Source of the DNA: JAWXCM01 sp034408745
GTDB lineage: Bacteria; Acidobacteriota; Terriglobia; Bryobacterales; Bryobacteraceae
Reading direction: 5' to 3'
Length of the DNA: 10,266 bases
NCBI GenBank assembly: GCA_034408745.1
Contig: JAWXCM010000109.1
Location: 1 to 10,266, forward strand
Shown here: one piece after another, positions 5,724 to 10,266 of the stretch
Layout of the letters: each line of letters begins with the position of its first letter
Numbering within the stretch: position 1 is the stretch's first letter
Program-made: the position numbers and the translations under genes
Notes under the pieces: generated by a model
Seen by the model: only the letters and a program-made list of their open reading frames with translations
Told to the model about the DNA's origin: nothing
The model's database searches: none

Positions 5724-6748
5724 GCGGGTCGGAGGCTGGAGACCAGAGCGTCGAGGGCGATGCTCTTCTGGATGTTGCGGCGCTGGAACTCGACCAGTTC
5801 GTCGACCTTTGCGACGGCGCGGCGGAGCCACTCGAAATCGACTTGTCTGGCGATGGCGGCGAGGTCGGCGCGGATGTCGGTGTTGCGCACGGTGCCGACG
5901 CCATGCTGAAGCGCGACGACGTCGCTGAGCAATATGTAGAGCACTTCGAGGTAGGAATCGAGCTTGTCGGATCGGCCCGCACCGACGGAATCGGCCATTT
6001 TGGCCCAGTCGGCGAACTGGCCGCGGCCGGATGCGACGTTGAGCAGGCGGAGCATGGCGTTGCGGCGCTTGTCGTACACGTCGAGGTCGAGGGTGACGGC
6101 GATGCCAGGCCGGCCCGCGGCGAGTCCGAGGCGGCGGTCGGAGGCGGCCAGGCCCCGTTCGACAGCAAATGCGTGCATGTCCTCGGATCCAAGCGACGCG
6201 AGTTGCAGCATGACGGCTCGGGAACGAATGGTGGGCAGCAGATCGTAAGGGTTCTGCGCCGTGACGAAGAGGATGAGGTGGTCGGGCGGCTCCTCCAGCG
6301 TTTTCAGCAGAGAGTTGGCGGCCTGCTCATTGGCTTTGTCGAGGCGGTCGATGAGGAAGACGCGGTAGCGGCCCTTGAGAGGCTTGAAGTTGGCGCGCTC
6401 GCGGAGGACGCGCATTTGCTGGATGCTGAGGACTTTCAGCGGGCCGTCGGGCGGGAAGGTGATGAAGTCGGGGTGGGAGCTGAACAGCAGCGGGTCGTCC
6501 GAGCGCTTCTCGGAGGGCCATTTTTCGCGGTCGGAGATGAGGGACGCGTTCTCGGGGAGGCTGAGGTCGTCGTGCTCGATTTTGCCGGGGTCGCCGATGA
6601 GTGCGGCTGCGAAGCGGCGCGCGAGGGTCGCTTTGCCGACGCCTTCGGGGCCTGAGACGAGGATGGTCTGGGGGATTTTGTCGCGCCGGATCATGCCGTC
6701 GAGGGTGCGGACGATGGAGGGGTTGCCGTAGAAACGTTCGAAGCTCAC
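5720..6748 (-). CDS. holB: DNA polymerase III delta' subunit
   Basis: This 342-residue AAA+ clamp-loader subunit helps load the sliding clamp at the replication fork. Residues 1-30 (FERFYGNPSIVRTLDGMIRRDKIPQTIL) are the typical N-terminus. A Walker A motif, GPEGVGKAT, lies at 33-41. The Walker B-like strand and following helix read FLIDRLDKANEQAANSLLKTLEEPP, and the sensor region is TIRSRAV. The four-Cys zinc module seen in many delta' and DnaX proteins is absent: no CxxC pairs are present. The start is GTG at 6748, overlapping the tmk stop as GTGA, and the stop overlaps the DUF72 start as ATGA. Placement directly after tmk is a common bacterial arrangement. The C-terminal third (FADWAKMADS onward) is poorly conserved in general but has the expected helical character. 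Confidence 0.9.
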   Translation of the reverse strand: MSFERFYGNPSIVRTLDGMIRRDKIPQTILVSGPEGVGKATLARRFAAALIGDPGKIEHDDLSLPENASLISDREKWPSEKRSDDPLLFSSHPDFITFPPDGPLKVLSIQQMRVLRERANFKPLKGRYRVFLIDRLDKANEQAANSLLKTLEEPPDHLILFVTAQNPYDLLPTIRSRAVMLQLASLGSEDMHAFAVERGLAASDRRLGLAAGRPGIAVTLDLDVYDKRRNAMLRLLNVASGRGQFADWAKMADSVGAGRSDKLDSYLEVLYILLSDVVALQHGVGTVRNTDIRADLAAIARQVDFEWLRRAVAKVDELVEFQRRNIQKSIALDALVSSLRPA

Positions 6749-7404
6749 CGGGGTATCACCGCTGCGTGGGGAAGTGCCGGGACTACGGCATCCCAGACTC
6801 GTTCGCTCACTTCAGAGATGGTGCCGCGGCCGTCGATGGTGCGAAAGCGGTGGGCGTGCTCGACGGCAAGTTTCAGATACGACTCGCGGACGCGCTGGTG
6901 GAACTCGGCGGCTTCGTTGTCGAGACGGTCGCCGGAGGTGGTGCGGGCGCGTTCGAGGCCGGTTTCAAGGTCGATGTCGACGTAGATGGTCAGGTCGGGC
7001 TGAATGCCGTGGCAGGCGATGTCGTGGAGTTGCACGACGACGTCGGGGCCGAGGCCGCGTCCGTCGCCCTGGTAGGCGAGGGTGGAATCGGTGAAGCGGT
7101 CGGAGAGTACGATGGCTCCGCCCTTCCACTCGGGCAGGATGAGCTCATCGAAGTTTTGCGCACGGGCGGCGAAGTAGAGCAGCATCTCGGCGATGGGGCA
7201 GATGCGGTGGCTGGCCGGGTCGAGCAGAATGCCGCGGATGCGGCGGCCGATCTCGGTGCCGCCAGGCTCCTGAGTTTCGGCGACGGTGAATCCGGCGTTG
7301 CGGAGGCGCTCAGCGAGGAGGCGCATCTGGGTGGTTTTGCCCGAGCCGTCGGTGCCTTCAAATGTGATGAAGCGGCCCTCTCGCGTGGCCTCAGTCGTAA
7401 ACAA
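6745..7404 (-). CDS. tmk: Thymidylate kinase
   Basis: The 219-residue enzyme phosphorylates dTMP to dTDP for DNA synthesis. It shows the P-loop FEGTDGSGKTTQ (15-26), the EPGGT motif (46-50), LSDRFTDSTLAYQGDGRGL with the DR pair (102-103), and YVDIDLETGLERA ahead of the lid region near 141-160. The start is TTG at 7404. It is the only start codon between an upstream in-frame TGA and the P-loop. It is preceded by AGAAGGTG seven bases upstream, which lies within the end of the glycosylase gene. The two genes overlap by 14 bases. The stop overlaps holB as GTGA. The tight packing makes co-transcription and translational coupling likely. Confidence 0.93.
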   Translation of the reverse strand: MFTTEATREGRFITFEGTDGSGKTTQMRLLAERLRNAGFTVAETQEPGGTEIGRRIRGILLDPASHRICPIAEMLLYFAARAQNFDELILPEWKGGAIVLSDRFTDSTLAYQGDGRGLGPDVVVQLHDIACHGIQPDLTIYVDIDLETGLERARTTSGDRLDNEAAEFHQRVRESYLKLAVEHAHRFRTIDGRGTISEVSERVWDAVVPALPHAAVIPR

Positions 7405-8185
7405 AGTGGAACACCTTCTTCAGATCTTCCCAGGCCTCGCGCTTGGCGTTCTGGTTGTACGGACGCAGCAGATAAGAGGGGTGATAGGTGACGATGACCG
7501 GGATGTCTTGCCATTTGTGCCAGTTGCCGCGGAGTTTCATGACGCCGTCTTTGGTTCCGAGCAGGGCTTTGGCGGCGGTGGAGCCGAGGGCGCAGATGGC
7601 TTTGGGTTTGATGACGGAGAGCTGGCGGAACAGGAACTGGCCGCAGATTTCCATTTCGTCGGGCAGCGGAGTTCGGTTCTCCGGCGGGCGGCACTTAACC
7701 ACGTTGCAGATGTAGACGTCGGCGCGTTTGAGCGGGATGCCTTCTTTGCCGGCGGTTCCTTCAACCATCTGGGTGAGTAGCTGGCCGGCCCGTCCAACGA
7801 AGGGGAGACCCTGGGCGTCCTCGTCGGCTCCGGGGCCTTCGCCCACGAAGACCAGTTTGGCGGTGGGGTTGCCTACTCCGAAGACGATTTTGTTGCGGGC
7901 TTCGGAGAGGCGGCAGCGGCGGCAGTCGCCGATGTCGGCCTGAATGCGTTCGAGGGTGTCGTTTTCCGGGGCGAGGCCTGGGAGGACGGTGAAGGGCTCG
8001 GCTTGTGGAGGCCGGGTTCGGGGCATGTCTGTGGTTGGGGGTTGCGGGGGCTGCCTGGAGGTCTGGCGGGTCTGGGGACCCGCCGCAGGCGTGGGCGCCT
8101 GCCCCCCACCTACCACGTAGATTTCTTTTACGCCGAGGTCGCGGTAGTACTCGAGGTACCGGCGGAGTTCCTCACCAGTCATCAT
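7391..8185 (-). CDS. Type 4 uracil-DNA glycosylase (iron-sulfur)
   Basis: The 264-residue protein removes uracil from DNA in base-excision repair. Four Cys for a 4Fe-4S cluster are visible: C88 and C91 (GDCRRCRL), C165 (VVKCRPPENRTP) and C181 (EICGQFL). The active-site motif is GEGPGADEDAQGLPFVG (115-131), and HPSYLLR (235-241) is the second motif. An N-terminal helix (MTGEELRRYLEYYRDLGVKEIY, 2-23) is joined to the catalytic domain by a proline-rich linker of about 50 residues. Part of that linker (about 27-41) is encoded by a palindromic double-hairpin repeat. The ATG at 8185 overlaps the coaBC stop as ATGA; a second ATG follows immediately. Members without the extension are near 200 residues, so the extension explains the extra length. 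Confidence 0.92.
   Translation of the reverse strand: MMTGEELRRYLEYYRDLGVKEIYVVGGGQAPTPAAGPQTRQTSRQPPQPPTTDMPRTRPPQAEPFTVLPGLAPENDTLERIQADIGDCRRCRLSEARNKIVFGVGNPTAKLVFVGEGPGADEDAQGLPFVGRAGQLLTQMVEGTAGKEGIPLKRADVYICNVVKCRPPENRTPLPDEMEICGQFLFRQLSVIKPKAICALGSTAAKALLGTKDGVMKLRGNWHKWQDIPVIVTYHPSYLLRPYNQNAKREAWEDLKKVFHFVYD
7412..7419 (-). promoter_or_regulatory. Ribosome binding site for the TTG start of tmk
   Basis: AGAAGGTG on the minus strand sits seven bases before TTG at 7404, inside the last codons of the glycosylase gene. It decides the otherwise unusual start. Confidence 0.55.
8065..8107. repeat. Double-hairpin palindromic repeat, copy 2, inside the glycosylase gene
   Basis: Hairpin A pairs GGCGGGTC (8065-8072) with GACCCGCC (8077-8084) across TGGG. 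Hairpin B pairs GCAGGCG (8085-8091) with CGCCTGC (8096-8102) across TGGG, followed by CCCCC. Length and layout are identical to copy 1. It is transcribed in the operon mRNA and translated on the minus strand as part of the linker (GGQAPTPAAGPQTR), between the N-terminal helix and the catalytic domain, without breaking the frame. Confidence 0.75.
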
Positions 8186-9411
8186 GCCGATGCCGCGTGC
8201 AGGGCGAGGCGGAGACGCAGGGCGTGATCGAAGATGGCGTCGGCGATTTTGCGCTTGGATGCCTTTGGAATCTGCACCGACTCGCCGGTGCGCATTACCA
8301 GCACTACTTCGTTGTCATCCGATTCGAAGCCCACATTTTCGCGGTTGACCCAGTTGCCGACGATCATGTCCGCGTTTTTCGTACTCAGTTTGCGGCGCGC
8401 TTCATCCAGCATGTTGTTGGTTTCGGCGGCAAAGCCGATGAGCAGCCGGTCGCCCTTCTTCTGACCGAGCTCAGCGAGGATATCGGGAGTCGGGTCGAGC
8501 TGGAGGGACAGACGGGCTGCGGTCTTTTTGATCTTCTGGGTGGGAACGTCCGCTACGTGGTAGTCGGCGACGGCTGCCGCTTTGATGATGATCGTGGCGG
8601 CTTCCAGATGCTGCAACACCGCCTCGCGCATCTGCTTTGCGGTCTGGATGTGGAGTACTTCCACGCCGACGGGATTGGCGAGGCTCACCGGACCAGCCAC
8701 CAGAACGACGCGGGCGCCCCGGGCGGCGGCAGCTTCGGCGATCGCGAAGCCCATCTTGCCGCTGGACCGATTTGAGATGAAGCGGACGGGGTCGAGGGGC
8801 TCGGCTGTAGGACCGGCGGTGATGACAACGGTCTCGCCTTCGAGGTCGCGGAGCCGGGCGGGCCCGGCGCTGTCCATCACGGTGTCGGCGATACGCTTTG
8901 GGTCGGCGAGACGGCCTGTGCCGACCGTTCCGCAGGCGAGGAGTCCGTCTTCCGGGTCGACTACGACGTGGCCACGGCTGCGCAGAGTCGCGATGTTGGC
9001 CCGGGTGGCCGGGTGGTTCCACATGTTGGTGTTCATGGCGGGCGCCAGCACGACGGTGCCGGTGAAGGCCAGGTACAGGGTGGTCAGGAAGTCGTCGGCG
9101 AGCCCGTGTGCGAAGCGGGCGAGGACGTCGGCTGTGGCGGGGGCTACGACGAGGAGGTCGGCATCCTGAGCGACGGCGATGTGCTCGACTGCGCTCGACA
9201 AGGTGTCATCGCCCGAACCATGGGCTCCCGCCCAGAGTCCGGTGATGACCTTCTGATTCGTGAGGGCTGCGAAGGTAAGTGGCTGGACGAACTGGCGGGC
9301 GGCCTCGGTCATGACGACCTGGACCGTACAGCCGCGCTCCTGCAGCGCACGAGCCAGTTCGGCTGCCTTGTAAGCTGCGATGCCGCCACACACCCCGAGA
9401 ACGACCTTCAT
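8182..9411 (-). CDS. coaBC: Bifunctional phosphopantothenoylcysteine decarboxylase / phosphopantothenate-cysteine ligase
   Basis: The 409-residue protein (also called Dfp) makes 4'-phosphopantetheine, the precursor of coenzyme A. The N-terminal flavin-dependent decarboxylase half (about 1-180) shows GVCGGIAAYK (6-15), catalytic His77 in AVEHIAV, PAMNTNMW (124-131) and the ACGTVGTGRL segment with Cys160. The C-terminal ligase half (about 190-395) shows VITAGPTAEPLDPVRFISNRSSGKMG (196-221), KAAAVADY (277-284), GFAAET (326-331) and KNADMIVGN (345-353). The length is normal. The ATG at 9411 lies 11 bases after the rpoZ stop, and no clear ribosome binding site is seen. The stop overlaps the glycosylase start as ATGA. 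rpoZ-coaBC adjacency is common in bacteria. Confidence 0.95.
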   Translation of the reverse strand: MKVVLGVCGGIAAYKAAELARALQERGCTVQVVMTEAARQFVQPLTFAALTNQKVITGLWAGAHGSGDDTLSSAVEHIAVAQDADLLVVAPATADVLARFAHGLADDFLTTLYLAFTGTVVLAPAMNTNMWNHPATRANIATLRSRGHVVVDPEDGLLACGTVGTGRLADPKRIADTVMDSAGPARLRDLEGETVVITAGPTAEPLDPVRFISNRSSGKMGFAIAEAAAARGARVVLVAGPVSLANPVGVEVLHIQTAKQMREAVLQHLEAATIIIKAAAVADYHVADVPTQKIKKTAARLSLQLDPTPDILAELGQKKGDRLLIGFAAETNNMLDEARRKLSTKNADMIVGNWVNRENVGFESDDNEVVLVMRTGESVQIPKASKRKIADAIFDHALRLRLALHAASA

Positions 9412-9422
9412 GGCGGCGATGC

Positions 9423-9659
9423 CTATTCTTTGTTTGCTTCGGCGATCAGATCGGCGTCGCGGATACGATCTTCATACTGGACCAGACCGCGCCGGACTTC
9501 TTCCATGGCCGCAACGGTGGGTTTGCGGGAGGTGCTGGGGAGGAAGGAGCGGGCTCCGTTCTGGAGTTGGCGGGCTCGCTTGGCGGCCACGATGATGAAG
9601 CGGTAGGTGCTGCCTTCGCGGTCGTCCGGGATGCTGTTTACTGCGGTTCTGGTTGGCAT
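9423..9659 (-). CDS. rpoZ: RNA polymerase omega subunit
   Basis: This 78-residue protein stabilises assembly of the RNA polymerase beta' subunit. The family core is visible as STYRFIIVAAKRARQLQNGA (about 17-36), followed by KPTVAAMEEVRRGLV and a charged C-terminus. The ATG at 9659 is supported by AGAGGAA four bases upstream. It lies 16 bases after the gmk stop and 11 bases before coaBC, the familiar gmk-rpoZ-coaBC order, which strengthens a call that would be modest on such a short protein alone. Confidence 0.9.
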   Translation of the reverse strand: MPTRTAVNSIPDDREGSTYRFIIVAAKRARQLQNGARSFLPSTSRKPTVAAMEEVRRGLVQYEDRIRDADLIAEANKE

Positions 9660-9663
9660 TCAA

Positions 9664-9670
9664 TTCCTCT
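9664..9670 (-). promoter_or_regulatory. Ribosome binding site of rpoZ
   Basis: AGAGGAA on the minus strand lies four bases before the rpoZ ATG, in the 16-base gap after gmk. It is one of the few strong translation signals in the operon, where most genes rely on overlap. Confidence 0.5.
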
Positions 9671-9675
9671 GCAAC

Positions 9676-10266
9676 TTACAGATTCGTATGGTTAAAGCTG
9701 GCCAGGATAGCGTCTACCGCGGTCACCGCCCGCACCCGTTTGGCGCGTTCGGCGGCTACGATGCACGCCAGAGTTTCACTGGACCGGGCCAGATCGTCGT
9801 TAACCAGCACGTAATCATACTGATTGTAGTTCTTAATTTCCTCGGCTGCTTTTTTGAGCCGCTTCTGGATTATCGCTTCCACGTCGCCGTCCTGCCGGTT
9901 CAACACTTTCTGCTCGGCTGCGGAACGGCTTCGGAGTCGCTTTTCAAGGACTTCGCGGGACGGAGCCAGGATAAAGATACTGGCGGCACTGACCGCATCC
10001 GGGATCTTCTTCCTTAATTGTCTCGCACCCTGCACGTCGATGTCGAGGACCAGGTCTTTGCCCTCGGCCAGCGCCTTGTCGAGGATGCCCCGGTGGGTGC
10101 CGTAGTAGTTGCCGAACACCTCGGCATGCTCCAGAAATTCGTTGTTTTCGATGCGCGTTTCGAACTCTCCGCGCTGGATGTAGTGGTAATCGACGCCATC
10201 GACCTCAGCGCCGCGGGGTTCGCGCGTGGTGTAGGAGACCGAGAACAGCAGGTTGCGGTCGCGCTC
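9676..10266 (-). CDS. gmk: Guanylate kinase, N-terminus outside the window
   Basis: The protein converts GMP to GDP using ATP. The frame is open from the window edge at 10266 to TAA at 9676, giving 196 residues. The visible part begins ERDRNLLFSVSYTTREPR, the conserved GMP-binding segment, then GAEVDGVDYHYI, FLEHAEVFGNYYGT (Tyr of the GMP site) and GKDLVLDIDVQGARQLRK. The end is the usual C-terminal helix with RLRSRSAAEQKV and YDYVLVNDDL. The first 20-30 residues, including the P-loop (normally GPSGVGK), lie beyond the window. A GTG at 10119 is internal and not the start. It is the first visible gene of the operon, so promoter and true start are not in view. Confidence 0.93.
   Translation of the reverse strand, partial: ERDRNLLFSVSYTTREPRGAEVDGVDYHYIQRGEFETRIENNEFLEHAEVFGNYYGTHRGILDKALAEGKDLVLDIDVQGARQLRKKIPDAVSAASIFILAPSREVLEKRLRSRSAAEQKVLNRQDGDVEAIIQKRLKKAAEEIKNYNQYDYVLVNDDLARSSETLACIVAAERAKRVRAVTAVDAILASFNHTNL

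Noticed and set aside
5690..6655. Long plus-strand open frame (321 codons) opposite holB
   Set aside because: Its Gly/Val/Asp/Glu-rich product mirrors holB codons, and holB shows Walker motifs and coupled neighbours. High GC explains the long antisense frame.
8968..9606. Plus-strand open frame opposite coaBC and rpoZ
   Set aside because: It is antisense to two strongly recognised genes and has no motif or ribosome binding site.

Overview
The window is a GC-rich bacterial chromosome segment. Gene order and protein styles suggest an Acidobacteriota member of the Solibacter/Bryobacterales type: a gmk-rpoZ-coaBC-udg-tmk-holB run, a type 4 uracil-DNA glycosylase with an N-terminal helical extension, TonB-receptor and PQQ-propeller fragments, and an IS21 element starting MSNVLSE. 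This placement is from memory of those families and was not tested by a search.

The two halves differ sharply. The right half (about 4593-10266, minus strand) is a tightly packed, apparently intact housekeeping operon. In transcription order it holds gmk (guanylate kinase, start outside the window), rpoZ (RNA polymerase omega), coaBC (coenzyme A synthesis), a type 4 Fe-S uracil-DNA glycosylase, tmk (thymidylate kinase), holB (DNA polymerase III delta'), and a DUF72 protein carrying a C-terminal YHS domain. Several junctions are 4-base start/stop overlaps (ATGA or GTGA), and tmk starts with TTG inside the end of the glycosylase gene. The theme is nucleotide supply, DNA replication and DNA repair.

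The left half (1-4596) is accessory and largely decayed. A PLP-dependent decarboxylase (minus) has lost its usual C-terminus. It is divergent from a MocR-type regulator (GntR helix-turn-helix plus aminotransferase domain) that is split in two by a frameshift, the pieces overlapping by ATGA. Next on the minus strand, the last part of a PQQ-propeller-like gene is joined head to tail to the first 150 or so codons of a TonB-dependent receptor, as if a deletion had fused two genes. An IS21-family left end with tandem binding-site-like repeats and a short istA remnant follows. Then comes a secreted 3D-domain gene broken by a small deletion and a 5-bp tandem duplication.

The most unusual structure is a 43-bp double-hairpin repeat present twice: near the end of the broken 3D gene (4533-4575) and inside the coding sequence of the glycosylase (8065-8107). 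The copies differ at nine positions, and eight of these form four compensatory base-pair changes. That pattern points to a dispersed palindromic element kept or spread for its structure.
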